Assembly (NCBI GenBank): GCA_040754425.1
Contig: JBFMCR010000010.1
Coordinates: forward strand, 1 to 61,800
DNA length: 61,800 nt
Direction of reading: 5' to 3'
Source of the DNA: UBA6918 sp040754425
GTDB lineage: Bacteria; Pseudomonadota; Gammaproteobacteria; Burkholderiales; Thiobacillaceae
Shown here: one piece after another, positions 16,803 to 25,346 of the stretch
Numbering within the stretch: position 1 is the first letter of the stretch
Layout of the letters: each line of letters begins with the position of its first letter
Position numbers and translations under genes: made by a program
Notes under the pieces: generated by a model
Database searches by the model: none
The model's input: the letters and a program-made list of their open reading frames with translations, nothing else
Told to the model about the DNA's origin: nothing

Positions 16803-17930
16803 ATGTCCGAAGCACTCACCCTAATCGCAAACGAAATCGAGCGCGTTCACAAGCAGCACCGCGCCGACATTGACGAACTCGCCGGCGAACTCAAGGCGCT
16901 GAACTCCGCCGTCAACGAGATGGCACAAACCAGCGCGGGCGGCTATAAATTCGCACCCGCTGGCGCTGGGCGTGGCGCACTGGCAAAGGCAATCCAAAGC
17001 GACGAGCAGCTCGCCGCATTGCGAGAGCGCCGTACCAAGTCGGCAATCGTAACCGGCGATTTTTCCGTTCCCATGTTGATGAAGGCCGCTGTCGTAGGCG
17101 ATGGCGGTTCGTCTTCTGGCGATACGCCTTTCGCTGTTGAGACGACGCGCTATTCGGGAATGGCAAACGATCGGCGTGAAGCGCTGCCGCTGCTGGCCCT
17201 GCTGCCGCGCCTGCCCGTTTCGACTGGCACGTTCGAGTATATCGCGCTGGATTCCACCTATGTGGACGAAGCCGACTACCAGCTTATCCAAGGAACCGAC
17301 AAGCCGGAAACGAGTCTGCCGACGGAATTGATGACCGCGACTATCGCAACCATCGCCGTCACGTTGCCGCTGAGCGAGCAAGTCCTGGCCGACTCGCCTG
17401 CGCTGGGCATGTTCGTGCAATCGCGTTTGACCTATGCAGCTCTGAAAAAGTTGGAGTCCGAAATCATCGCGGGCGCTGGCGGGACAGGAGAGATTGGCGG
17501 CCTGCTGACCAAAGGCACCGCCTTCACGCAGTCCAGTAATTCGAGTGACGCGGAAGCAATCGGCGAGGCTATCGCGCACCTGCAAGCCCTGGGCTGGCAA
17601 CCCGGTGCCGTGCTATTGCACCCGTCCGTTTTCCAGGCTATCCGTGCCGAGAAATCCGCATTGTCTGGCGAATACCTGGCCGGAGGCTGGGCTAACCCCG
17701 CCATGCCGAGCATGTGGGGCGTGCCGGTTGTCGCCGTGCCGGGGATGGCGCAAAGCAAGGCAATCGTTCTAGACCCGGCGCAATGCGTGATTCTCGACCG
17801 CCAAAACGCAATGTTCGAGTTTGGCCGCGTGAATGCCCAGTTTAGCCAGAACATGGTGACTGCACGCGCCGAGCTTCGTGCGGGGCTGATGGTGAGTTCG
17901 CCGAGCGCCGTGCAGATCGTGACGCTGTAA
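16803..17930 (+). CDS. HK97-family phage major capsid protein
   Basis: The 375-residue protein has an N-terminal helical scaffold-like segment (about 1-50), then the capsid fold. Typical features are the mid-protein EVTIATIAVTLPLSEQVLADS-like segment (here TIATIAVTLPLSEQVLADSP), GTGEIGGLL, an AGGWANPAMPSMWGVPVVAVPG loop and a C-terminal RAELRAGLMVSSPSAVQIV. The start at 16803 follows AAGGAAACGCAA; longer in-frame starts look non-coding. It would build the island's own capsid shell. No protease gene is nearby, so the N-terminal segment may stay uncleaved or be processed by a helper. Confidence 0.85.
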   Translation: MSEALTLIANEIERVHKQHRADIDELAGELKALNSAVNEMAQTSAGGYKFAPAGAGRGALAKAIQSDEQLAALRERRTKSAIVTGDFSVPMLMKAAVVGDGGSSSGDTPFAVETTRYSGMANDRREALPLLALLPRLPVSTGTFEYIALDSTYVDEADYQLIQGTDKPETSLPTELMTATIATIAVTLPLSEQVLADSPALGMFVQSRLTYAALKKLESEIIAGAGGTGEIGGLLTKGTAFTQSSNSSDAEAIGEAIAHLQALGWQPGAVLLHPSVFQAIRAEKSALSGEYLAGGWANPAMPSMWGVPVVAVPGMAQSKAIVLDPAQCVILDRQNAMFEFGRVNAQFSQNMVTARAELRAGLMVSSPSAVQIVTL

Positions 17931-17935
17931 CCGAA

Positions 17936-17961
17936 CAGGGGAGGGCTTCGGCCTTCCCCTG
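17936..17961 (+). terminator. stem-loop after the capsid gene
   Basis: An 11-bp stem (CAGGGGAGGGC with GCCTTCCCCTG, one G-T pair) encloses a TTCG tetraloop, six bases beyond the capsid stop. There is no T-run, so it may be a processing or attenuation hairpin rather than a full terminator. Confidence 0.6.
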
Positions 17962-18058
17962 CCGGGGGGGTATCACAAAGTCATAGTGGCACCCCTTCAG
18001 AACCGGCCGCGGAAGTCTTTTTTCACGATCTGGAAATTAGGAATTTGAGGTTCATGGC

Positions 18059-18487
18059 ATGAGAGGACGCAAAAAAACGCCGACGCTGCTAAAGATAATT
18101 TCCGGCAGACCCGCCAGCGAGCTACCGCAACACGAACCCAAAGTGGAAGGCGACATTGGGGCGGCACCTGAATGGTTTAGTCCTTCGCAGCGCGAAGCCT
18201 GGGACTATGCCGTTCAACATGCGCCTGCTGGCCTGTTGAAATCGTTGGACGAAAGTATCTTGACCGCCTGGACGCTGGCGTTTGATGCAATGCGGCAAGC
18301 ATCAGAGAAGATCAAGACCGCCGTCGATAACGACGAGTTCCGGGCGCTGTCGCGTGTCCTAGCCCAGCAATCCGGCATTCTTGTGCGAACTAGCAGCGAA
18401 CTAGGCTTTAGTCCGGCAAGCCGGGCGCGTGTTGCTGTAGCACCTGTCGAGCGCGAAAAGAACCCGTTTGAGAGATTTCAGCGATGA
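18059..18487 (+). CDS. phage terminase small subunit (P27 family)
   Basis: The 142-residue protein starts MRGRKKTPTLLKIISGRPA, the typical basic N-terminus of P27-family TerS. It continues with PEWFSPSQREAWDYAVQHAP and a helical C-terminal region, ending in NPFERFQ, also typical. TerS binds the packaging site and presents DNA to the large terminase. Since no large subunit is encoded, the island probably redirects a helper's motor, as other satellites do. This is inference from the gene set. Confidence 0.85.
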   Translation: MRGRKKTPTLLKIISGRPASELPQHEPKVEGDIGAAPEWFSPSQREAWDYAVQHAPAGLLKSLDESILTAWTLAFDAMRQASEKIKTAVDNDEFRALSRVLAQQSGILVRTSSELGFSPASRARVAVAPVEREKNPFERFQR

Positions 18488-18663
18488 AGGCGAAGCATTG
18501 GCAAATCCGCTTCGCTGATGGTCGAACGATAACGCGATGTTTCCTTGACCCCGCGACACCGAACCGCGTCCGGGGCGAATATCCGAACGCCGCTAGTGTT
18601 GCGCCAATTTATGACAGGCAAAGCCATTTCACCCTGCGCGGAGGGCAAGCCGCGACGACGTAA
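18484..18663 (+). CDS. 59-residue orf coupled to the terminase gene
   Basis: An ATG overlapping the TerS stop (ATGA) opens a 59-codon frame, MKAKHWQIRFADGRTITRCF onward, ending TAA at 18661-18663. The product is basic. Overlap with terS and location before the terminator support it as a real gene; no family is recognised. Confidence 0.45.
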   Translation: MKAKHWQIRFADGRTITRCFLDPATPNRVRGEYPNAASVAPIYDRQSHFTLRGGQAATT

Positions 18664-18733
18664 GACATGAGTGGTCGTTTCAGGAAACCATGTCAGCCGG
18701 TGGGCGACTCCTAAGCCTGAGCCGGTAGGGAAG

Positions 18734-18755
18734 GCCCGCCTAGCGCGGGCTTTTT
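18734..18755 (+). terminator. Rho-independent terminator at the end of the island genes
   Basis: GCCCGC (18734-18739) pairs with GCGGGC (18745-18750), followed by five T. It closes the plus-strand gene run. Confidence 0.8.
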
Positions 18756-19086
18756 CTTGCCTATGCCAAGACATTGCCGAGTCTGTTTTAAACGCGTGGC
18801 GGGCTTTCTGACAAGCCGATTTTCTACTGGCCGCGTCTGCTGCATTGAATCCGCTAATCGTTGACCCCATCGCGTTAGCTTCGCGAGGATGGCCCGCGTT
18901 GATGTTGATTCACTAGCGCGATGGCCTGCTGAACCTGGGCGGTTTTGTGTGGTGTTTTTTACACCTACTGATTGATGCACCCAGGATAGTTTTTTTCAAC
19001 CTTTATGGGTGTTTTGATAGTGTTACCCGGACGTTACCCCGGATATTTATATGAGTTTTCTAATATTCCTGAAACCCTTGTGTTTA
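18756..19086. other. non-coding right flank of the island
   Basis: No convincing gene is seen. The stretch holds one copy of the CCTACTGATT motif (18964-18973) and GTTACCCG/GTTACCCC copies (19022-19040), which mirror those beside the left attachment site. It is probably part of the recombination region. Confidence 0.5.
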
Positions 19087-19163
<77 letters not shown>

Positions 19164-19304
19164 GCGAGCGGGATTATACCTTGAAGTGGGGTAATCCTGC
19201 CTTGTGTGCGGCGTGAAATCTGCGCTCTCATCGCTGGTCCCTCTTCCCGAGGAAGGGGAAAACATGCGCCCTCACCCCTGGCCCCTCTCCCCGTGGGAGA
19301 GAGG

Positions 19305-20708
19305 TTACATTCCCGGATGTGGCAGGTGTTCTTCCAGCCGTGCCAGCACGCGTTCGCGGCCCAAGAGTTCCAAGGTGGCGTCGATGGAGGGGGTCTGCGG
19401 TTCGCCGGTGACGAGTACGCGCACGGGCATGGCGAGCTTGGGCATCCTGAGGTTGAATTCCCTGGCGACGTCCTTGATCAGGGCGTCCAGCGCCTCGCGC
19501 GTCCATTCCACTTCTTCGAGGCACGATTTCAGCGCGTGCAGGGCGTCGAGGTTTTCCTCGGTGACGTGCTGCGACAACAGGTCGGCGTTGGGGGCGAGGT
19601 CCTGGTAGAACAGCATGGCCTCGTCGGCGAGGTCGTTGAGCGTGGCCGCGCGTTCCTTGACCAGGGCCACCACTTTCAATGCATCCGGCCCCTTGTCGAT
19701 GTCAAGACCGCGCCTGGCCATGCGCACGCGCAGGTCGGCGACGAGGTCGGCGTCCCTGGCCTGCCTGATGTAGTGCTGGTTCACCCAGCGCAGCTTCTCG
19801 GTGTTGAACTGGGCGGAGGAGGCGGTGATGTGGTCGAGGTCGAACCACTGCACGAACTGTTCGCGCGAGAAGATCTCGTCGTCGCCGTGCGACCAGCCCA
19901 GCCTTGCCAGGTAGTTGATGACGGCTTCGGGCAGGTAGCCTTCCTCGTGGTACTGCATTACAGACACGGCGCCGTGGCGCTTGGAGAGTTTGGTGCCGTC
20001 GTCGCCCAGGATCATGGACAGGTGGGCGTACTGGGGAATCTCCGCGCCGAGGGCCTTGAGGATGTTTATCTGGCGCGGGGTGTTGTTGACGTGGTCGTCG
20101 CCGCGGATGACGTGGGTGATCTTCATGTCCCAGTCGTCCACCACCACGCAGAAGTTGTAGGTGGGGGTGCCGTCGGCGCGGGCGATGACCAGATCGTCCA
20201 GCTCGGTGTTGGAGATTTCGATGACGCCCTTGACCAGATCCTTCCAGGCCACGCTGCCGGTAGTGGGGTTCTTGAAGCGCACCACGGGCTGCACGCCGGA
20301 GGGCGGCACCGGCAGGGTCTTGCCGGGCTCGGGGCGCCAGGTGCCGTCGTAGCGGGGCTTTTCGCCGCGCGCGCGCTGCGCTTCGCGCATGGCGTCGAGT
20401 TCCTCGGCGCTGCAGTAGCAGTGGTAGGCGTGGCCGCTCGCCAGGAGCTGTTCGATCACTTCTTTGTAGCGCATGAAGCGGTGGGTCTGGTAGTACGGCC
20501 CTTCGTCGTGTGTCAGCCCCAGCCACTGCATGCCGTCGAGGATGGCCTGCACCGCCTCGGGGGTGGAGCGCTCGATGTCGGTGTCCTCGATGCGCAGGAT
20601 GAACCGGCCGCCGTGGTGGCGGGCATAGGCCCAGGAAAACAGCGCGGTGCGTGCGCCGCCGATGTGCAGGTAGCCGGTGGGGGAGGGGGCGAAGCGGGTT
20701 CTGACCAT
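19305..20708 (-). CDS. gltX: glutamyl-tRNA synthetase
   Basis: The 467-residue class I aminoacyl-tRNA synthetase has the start MVRTRFAPSPTGYLHIGGAR with the HIGH-type motif HIGG, RIEDTD, and the KLSKRHG signature loop. Length is normal for bacterial GluRS. It charges tRNA-Glu for translation and tetrapyrrole synthesis. It is convergent with nothing nearby except the tRNA-Thr, also on the minus strand and downstream. The gap 19164-19304 holds a copy of the common CCTCACCCCTGGCCCCTCTC-type intergenic repeat. Confidence 0.96.
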   Translation of the reverse strand: MVRTRFAPSPTGYLHIGGARTALFSWAYARHHGGRFILRIEDTDIERSTPEAVQAILDGMQWLGLTHDEGPYYQTHRFMRYKEVIEQLLASGHAYHCYCSAEELDAMREAQRARGEKPRYDGTWRPEPGKTLPVPPSGVQPVVRFKNPTTGSVAWKDLVKGVIEISNTELDDLVIARADGTPTYNFCVVVDDWDMKITHVIRGDDHVNNTPRQINILKALGAEIPQYAHLSMILGDDGTKLSKRHGAVSVMQYHEEGYLPEAVINYLARLGWSHGDDEIFSREQFVQWFDLDHITASSAQFNTEKLRWVNQHYIRQARDADLVADLRVRMARRGLDIDKGPDALKVVALVKERAATLNDLADEAMLFYQDLAPNADLLSQHVTEENLDALHALKSCLEEVEWTREALDALIKDVAREFNLRMPKLAMPVRVLVTGEPQTPSIDATLELLGRERVLARLEEHLPHPGM

Positions 20709-20834
20709 GGGAATGCGGACTGCCGAAAACCCGCCATTTTACGCCAAAGCATTGAAAAACTTCGATTGAGGTTTGACCGCGGATGCGGGCTTGTGGTTAA
20801 ATTCGCCCCGTCCATTCGGGCCGAATCGCATCTT

Positions 20835-20909
20835 GGGCAGTTAGCTCAGCGGTAGAGCACTGCCTTCACACGGCAGGGGTCACAAGTTCGAACCTTGTAC
20901 TGCCCACCA
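20835..20909 (+). tRNA. tRNA-Val (anticodon CAC)
   Basis: The 75-base gene starts GGGCAGTTAGCTCAGCGGTA and ends ACTGCCCACCA with encoded CCA. The anticodon arm CTGCC-TTCACAC-GGCAG gives CAC, reading GUG. The T arm CAAGTTCGAACCTTG is standard. It diverges from gltX. Confidence 0.95.
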
Positions 20910-20930
20910 AGATTACGTGCACAGGCACAA

Positions 20931-20955
20931 AAAAACCGGCTGCGGCCGGTTTTTT
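20931..20955 (+). terminator. terminator after tRNA-Val
   Basis: ACCGGC pairs with GCCGGT around TGCG, flanked by an A-run and followed by six T. It would work for the tRNA on the plus strand and, because of the A-run, possibly also from the opposite side. Confidence 0.8.
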
Positions 20956-21061
20956 CGATTTCTGCGTTTGCTTTCCCCTTGTCACGACCGTCCTGCCTTG
21001 ATGCAGGCGCGCGCCTGGCGTTAGGATGCGGCACAGTGTTTGTCAGCCAGCGGGAGTTTTC

Positions 21062-21481
21062 ATGCAAATGACAGAATACGGCGCGCCGATCGCGCTGGCG
21101 GCAGCAAAAAAAGTGCTGGTGGCGGCCGAGGTCGAGGCAAGCGCAAACAACTGGCCGGTGGTCATTGCGGTCGTTGACAGCACCGCACATCTCGTCGCTC
21201 TGCACAGGATGGAACATGCGCAGTTCGGCAGCATCGAGGCCGCACAGGCCAAGGCGCTGACGGCGGTCAACTTCAAGCGTCCGACCAAGGCTTTTGCCGA
21301 TACGGTGGCAGAAGGCGGCAACGGCATGCGGCTGCTGTCGCGGGAAAACTTCTGTCCGCTGGAGGGCGGCATTCCGCTGTTTGCAGGCGGCAGGATCATC
21401 GGCGCCATCGGCGTGTCCGGCGTGCTGTCCGCCCAGGACGGGCAGATCGCGGCGGCGGGGGCCAGGGCCGTCGAGGGCTGA
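21062..21481 (+). CDS. GlcG/HbpS family protein
   Basis: The 139-residue protein, starting MQMTEYGAPIALAAAKKVL, has the DUF336/GlcG/HbpS fold with VVIAVVDSTAHLVALHRM, AQAKALTAVNF and GGIPLFAGGRIIGAIGVSG. Family members bind haem, corrinoids or small ligands; the actual ligand is unknown. An in-frame ATG at 21026 is less likely. The gene is single and is followed by a terminator. Confidence 0.85.
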   Translation: MQMTEYGAPIALAAAKKVLVAAEVEASANNWPVVIAVVDSTAHLVALHRMEHAQFGSIEAAQAKALTAVNFKRPTKAFADTVAEGGNGMRLLSRENFCPLEGGIPLFAGGRIIGAIGVSGVLSAQDGQIAAAGARAVEG

Positions 21482-21564
21482 TTGGCGAGGGAAGCCGCGC
21501 CTTGCGGCTGGGCGAAACTGATTCGGCTCAGGGACTGACGGCCGGAATTGCTGTACCCATGCAG

Positions 21565-21591
21565 AAAAAAGGCGGCCGAGGCCGCTTTTTT
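21565..21591 (+). terminator. Rho-independent terminator before nifA
   Basis: GCGGC pairs with GCCGC around CGAG, with an A-run on the left and six T on the right. It separates the GlcG-like gene from the nifA promoter. Confidence 0.8.
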
Positions 21592-21630
21592 GTTCCATTT
21601 CCCTCAGTGACCATGACAGCTGAATGGTTT

Positions 21631-21646
21631 TGGCATGCCATTTGCA
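21631..21646 (+). promoter_or_regulatory. sigma54 -24/-12 promoter of nifA
   Basis: TGGCATGCCATTTGCA has GG at 21632-21633 and GC at 21644-21645, exactly ten bases apart, and matches the TGGCAY-N5-TTGCW consensus. It lies about 70 bases before the nifA start. No TGT-N10-ACA site was noticed close upstream, so NtrC or another enhancer-binding protein may drive it. Confidence 0.75.
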
Positions 21647-21716
21647 TGGAAAGTGGGTACGAGGGCGATCACTGCCTTTTCAGGACCTGAAACAGGGTCG
21701 GCGAGGTAATGGAATT

Positions 21717-23339
21717 ATGGGCGCGTTTCCGGGACGTGAAGCGGGCATAGAGCTTGCGACCATCTATGAAATCAGCAAGATACTGAGTTCTTCTCTCGAT
21801 CTTAACAAGACTGCGAGGGAGGTGCTGGGAGTGTTGTCGTCGCATCTCAAGATGCGGCGTGGTATGGTCAGCCTGGTGCAGCCATCGGGGGAGTTGCACG
21901 TTGTTGAAGCAACCGGCATGTCCGCGGAGGCGGCCAAACGCGGAAAATTTCGCAAGGGCGAGGGCATTACCGGGAAAATCCTGGAGACCGGCACCCCCAT
22001 GGTGGTGCCGGACGTGGCCAGGGAGCCGCTGTTCCTCAACCGCACCGGTTCGCGCAGCCTGGCGGAAGGGCGGGTGGTCGCCTTCATCGGCGTGCCGATC
22101 AAGGTTGGGCGGCAGACGGTCGGGGTGCTGAGCGTCGACCGGGAAGTCGGCGGCGAGCCCGCCAATTTCGAGGCCGACGTGCGTTTCCTCGCCATGGTGG
22201 CCAACTTGATCGGCCAGATCACGCGCCTGCACAACAACGTGGCGGCCGAACGCGAAGAACTGATGCAGCAGCAGCACCGTCTGCAGAAAGAACTGCAGGG
22301 CAAGTACAGCCTGGACAATGTCATCGGCCGCAGCAAGCGCATGCAGGAGGTGTTCGCCGAGGTGCACCAGGCCGCGCCGGGCAAATCCACCGTGCTGTTG
22401 CGCGGCGAGAGCGGCACCGGCAAGGAAGTCGTCGCTCGCTCCATCCATTACCTCAGCCCGCGCAAGGACGCGCCCTTCATCAAGGTCAACTGCGCCGCGC
22501 TGTCCGAGACCCTGCTCGAATCGGAACTGTTCGGCCACGAGAAAGGCTCCTTCACCGGTGCTACGCACGAACGCAAGGGTCGATTCGAAATGGCCAACGG
22601 CGGCACCCTGTTTTTGGACGAACTGGGTGAAATTTCGCAGTCCTTCCAGACCAAGCTCTTGCGCGTGCTTCAGGAGCGCGAGTTCGAGCGCGTGGGCGGC
22701 AACAAGTCGATCAAGGTGGACGTGCGCCTGATCGCCGCCACCAATCGCAATCTGGAGGAGGATGTGTCCAAGGGCACTTTCCGTGCCGATCTTTACTACC
22801 GCATCAACGTCGTGAGCATCTTCCTGCCGCCGCTGCGCGAGCGGCGCGAGGATATTCCGCTGCTGGTCGAACATTTCCTGGAAAAATTCAACCGGGAAAA
22901 CCAGCGCAAGCTCACCATCTCGCCACAGGCCGTGGACATCATGCTCAAGTGCAACTGGCCCGGCAACGTGCGCGAACTGGAAAACTGCGTAGAGCGTACG
23001 GCCACCATGACGCGCACCAATGTCATCCAGGACGTGGACCTGCCCTGCCAGCAGAACAAGTGCTTCTCGCAGGTGCTGCAGCACTACGGTCAGGTGCAGC
23101 AGTCGATCCCCATCCTTCCCGTCATGCAGTCACCCGCTGCGCTGGAATTGCCCTGCGAACCTGCTTCGGGCCGCGATGCGGCAGTCGGGCCGGCCGGCAT
23201 GAGCGAACGCGAACGCCTGGTCTGGGCCATGGAGCAATGCGGCTGGGTGCAGGCCAAGGCCGCACGGCTGTTGAACCTCACACCGCGCCAGATCGGCTAC
23301 GCGCTGCAGAAGTACAACATCGAAGTGAAAAAGTTGTGA
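21717..23339 (+). CDS. nifA: nif-specific transcriptional activator NifA
   Basis: The 540-residue protein has an N-terminal GAF domain (about 15-170), a linker, an AAA+ sigma54-activating domain (about 205-435) and a C-terminal helix-turn-helix (AKAARLLNLTPRQIGYALQKY). Walker A is GESGTGKE (230-237). The sigma54-contact loop reads GSFTGA (277-282) where GAFTGA is usual. Cys412, Cys424, Cys444 and Cys449 have the 12/20/5 spacing of O2-sensitive NifA proteins such as that of Herbaspirillum. No nifL is seen. The start at 21717 follows the sigma54-type promoter; a strong terminator follows the gene. Confidence 0.95.
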   Translation: MGAFPGREAGIELATIYEISKILSSSLDLNKTAREVLGVLSSHLKMRRGMVSLVQPSGELHVVEATGMSAEAAKRGKFRKGEGITGKILETGTPMVVPDVAREPLFLNRTGSRSLAEGRVVAFIGVPIKVGRQTVGVLSVDREVGGEPANFEADVRFLAMVANLIGQITRLHNNVAAEREELMQQQHRLQKELQGKYSLDNVIGRSKRMQEVFAEVHQAAPGKSTVLLRGESGTGKEVVARSIHYLSPRKDAPFIKVNCAALSETLLESELFGHEKGSFTGATHERKGRFEMANGGTLFLDELGEISQSFQTKLLRVLQEREFERVGGNKSIKVDVRLIAATNRNLEEDVSKGTFRADLYYRINVVSIFLPPLRERREDIPLLVEHFLEKFNRENQRKLTISPQAVDIMLKCNWPGNVRELENCVERTATMTRTNVIQDVDLPCQQNKCFSQVLQHYGQVQQSIPILPVMQSPAALELPCEPASGRDAAVGPAGMSERERLVWAMEQCGWVQAKAARLLNLTPRQIGYALQKYNIEVKKL

Positions 23340-23342
23340 GGG

Positions 23343-23541
23343 GTCAGGATTCAGGATTCAGGATTCGGGATTCAGGGATTGTGCGGCCGAGGGCCGCACA
23401 AATTTTTGAGGCGCGAAGCACAAACACTGACCCCTGACCCCTGACCCCTGACCCCTGACCCCTGACCCCTGACCTCTGACCCCTGACCTCTGACCCCTGA
23501 CCTCTGACCCCTGACCCCTGACCCCTGACCCCCGACCCCTG
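23343..23541. repeat. two heptamer tandem arrays after nifA
   Basis: From 23343 to about 23379 the unit CAGGATT repeats with variants. From 23427 to 23541 about 16 copies of CTGACCC/CTGACCT run in tandem. The first begins with GGGGTCAG, the complement of the second unit, so the two arrays partly pair across the terminator between them. Nothing is coded here. Confidence 0.85.
23379..23407 (+). terminator. Rho-independent terminator of nifA
   Basis: A 10-bp perfect stem TTGTGCGGCC/GGCCGCACAA with a GAG loop is followed by ATTTTT, 40 bases after the nifA stop. Confidence 0.9.
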
Positions 23542-23579
23542 TAGCCTTCCCGACAATTTTCTCTCCCGCCGACTTCCTT

Positions 23580-23667
23580 TGTCGCAACTCCGACAAAGCG
23601 AAAATTTCGCTAAGCCCTTATATCTCCGTGTGTTTCGGCAAATTCTCGCCGTGGCACGCTAGTTGCT
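23580..23667 (+). promoter_or_regulatory. NifA binding site and sigma54 promoter of nifB
   Basis: The upstream activator sequence TGT-N10-ACA lies at 23580-23595. The -24/-12 promoter TGGCACGCTAGTTGCT lies at 23652-23667, with GG and GC exactly ten bases apart and a full consensus match. The activator site is about 57 bases before the promoter. This should control the nifB operon under NifA. Confidence 0.9.
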
Positions 23668-23695
23668 GAATGTCCCGTGTAGCAGTTCATTTCCT

Positions 23696-23714
23696 GGCGG
23701 CCGCAGCGGCCGCC
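23696..23714 (+). promoter_or_regulatory. GC-rich palindrome in the nifB leader
   Basis: GGCGGCC and GGCCGCC flank a five-base centre in the untranslated leader, 27 bases before the nifB start. It could form a stable stem in the mRNA near the ribosome site or serve as a protein site. Confidence 0.4.
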
Positions 23715-23740
23715 GACGACCGAAGCGGACGGGAGCATTC

Positions 23741-25300
23741 ATGGACAATCAGGCAGGCGTAGTGAGCATCGGGGTGGACAGGGTCAAGCCCCTGGACCAG
23801 ATCATGCAACAGATGGCCGAGCACAAGGGCTGCGGCACATCGGGCGGCAGCGGCAAGGCGAGCTGCGGTTCGGGCGCGGGCAGCGGCGATTTGCCGCCGG
23901 AAATCTGGGAAAAGGTAAAGAACCATCCCTGCTACAGCGAGGAAGCGCATCACCACTACGCGCGCATGCACGTGGCGGTGGCGCCGGCCTGCAACATCCA
24001 GTGCAATTACTGCAACAGGAAATACGACTGCGCCAACGAATCCCGCCCCGGCGTGGTGAGCGAGAAGCTCACGCCGGAACAGGCCGCCAAGAAAGTGCTG
24101 GCCGTCGCCTCCACCATTCCGCAGATGACGGTGCTCGGCATCGCCGGCCCCGGCGATCCGCTCGCCAACCCCGAGAAGACCTTCAAGACCTTCGAACTGG
24201 TGGCCAAGAATGCGCCGGACATCAAGCTGTGCGTGTCCACCAACGGTCTCGCGCTGCCGGAACACGTGGAGCGTCTTATGCAGTACAACATCGACCATGT
24301 CACCATCACCATCAACATGGTCGACCCGGAAGTGGGGCAGCACATCTATCCCTGGATCTTCTGGAAGAACAAGCGCTGGAAGGGCATCGACGCGGCGCGC
24401 ATCCTCAGCGAGCACCAGCTGCGCGGCCTGGAGATGCTGACCGAGCGCGGCATCCTCACCAAGATCAACTCGGTGATGATCCCCGGCATCAACGACGAGC
24501 ACCTCGTCGAGGTGAACCGCGCGGTGAAATCGCGCGGCGCCTTTCTGCACAACATCATGCCGCTGATCTCCGCACCGGAGCATGGCACCGTGTTCGGACT
24601 CAACGGCCAGCGCGGCCCCACCGCACAGGAACTGAAGGCACTGCAGGACAAGTGCGAAGGCGAGATGAACATGATGCGCCACTGCCGCCAGTGCCGCGCC
24701 GACGCCGTGGGACTCCTGGGCGAGGACCGCAGCGCCGAGTTCACCACCGAGAAGATCGAAGAGATGGAAGTGAACTACGACCTCGAAGGCCGCAAGGCCT
24801 ACCAGGAGGCCGTGGAAGCCGAACGCCAGGCCAAGGTCGCCGCGCGCCAGGCCGAGCTGGAAGACATGAGCGGCGAGTTTTCCGACATCAGGATGCTGGT
24901 CGCCGTGGCTACCAAGGGCAGCGGCCGCATCAACGAGCACTTCGGCCATGCGCACGAGTTCCAGATTTACGAACTTTCCACCGCCGGGGCCAAGTTCGTC
25001 GGCCATCGCCGCGTGGACATGTACTGCCAGGGCGGCTTTGGTGAGGAAGACACGCTCGCCACCGTGATTCGCGCCATCAACGACTGCCATGCGGTGTTCG
25101 TGGCCAAGATCGGCGGCTGTCCGAAAGCGGACCTGAAGAATGCGGGCATCGACGCCGTGGACCAGTACGCGCACGAGTACATCGAGCAGTCGGCGCTGCG
25201 CTACTTCAAGGACTACATCGAGAAGGTGAAGAGCGGCGAGATCGTGCATCAGGCGCGCGGTGACGCAGATATCCGCCAGGGCGCCTTCATCGCTGCCTGA
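23741..25300 (+). CDS. nifB: nitrogenase cofactor biosynthesis radical-SAM protein NifB
   Basis: The 519-residue enzyme makes NifB-co, the 8Fe-9S-C precursor of FeMo-co, from SAM and iron-sulfur clusters. The radical-SAM motif CNIQCNYC is clear, followed by KYDC. Further cluster-ligand Cys residues (CRQCRADAVG, HPCYS) are present. The C-terminal 130 residues (IRMLVAVATKGSGRINEHFG) are the NifX/NafY-like domain found in many proteobacterial NifB proteins. The start at 23741 matches usual NifB. It is first in a long operon under NifA control. Confidence 0.96.
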   Translation: MDNQAGVVSIGVDRVKPLDQIMQQMAEHKGCGTSGGSGKASCGSGAGSGDLPPEIWEKVKNHPCYSEEAHHHYARMHVAVAPACNIQCNYCNRKYDCANESRPGVVSEKLTPEQAAKKVLAVASTIPQMTVLGIAGPGDPLANPEKTFKTFELVAKNAPDIKLCVSTNGLALPEHVERLMQYNIDHVTITINMVDPEVGQHIYPWIFWKNKRWKGIDAARILSEHQLRGLEMLTERGILTKINSVMIPGINDEHLVEVNRAVKSRGAFLHNIMPLISAPEHGTVFGLNGQRGPTAQELKALQDKCEGEMNMMRHCRQCRADAVGLLGEDRSAEFTTEKIEEMEVNYDLEGRKAYQEAVEAERQAKVAARQAELEDMSGEFSDIRMLVAVATKGSGRINEHFGHAHEFQIYELSTAGAKFVGHRRVDMYCQGGFGEEDTLATVIRAINDCHAVFVAKIGGCPKADLKNAGIDAVDQYAHEYIEQSALRYFKDYIEKVKSGEIVHQARGDADIRQGAFIAA

Positions 25301-25346
25301 TTTTGATGAGTTGACTTTATTTGCAACGAACCCGGAGAGAAACACC

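Noticed and set aside
19206..20855. A 549-residue open frame on the plus strand across gltX.
   Set aside because: The minus strand codes for a complete glutamyl-tRNA synthetase; the other frame has shadow composition and no motif.
23427..23541. Possible CRISPR array at the repeats after nifA.
   Set aside because: The 7-base units are contiguous with no spacers, and no cas genes are in the window.
23344..23596. Small minus-strand frames in the array after nifA encoding repeated Gly-Gln-Gly-Ser-like units.
   Set aside because: They are only translations of the heptamer repeat, lack ribosome sites, and cross the nifA terminator.
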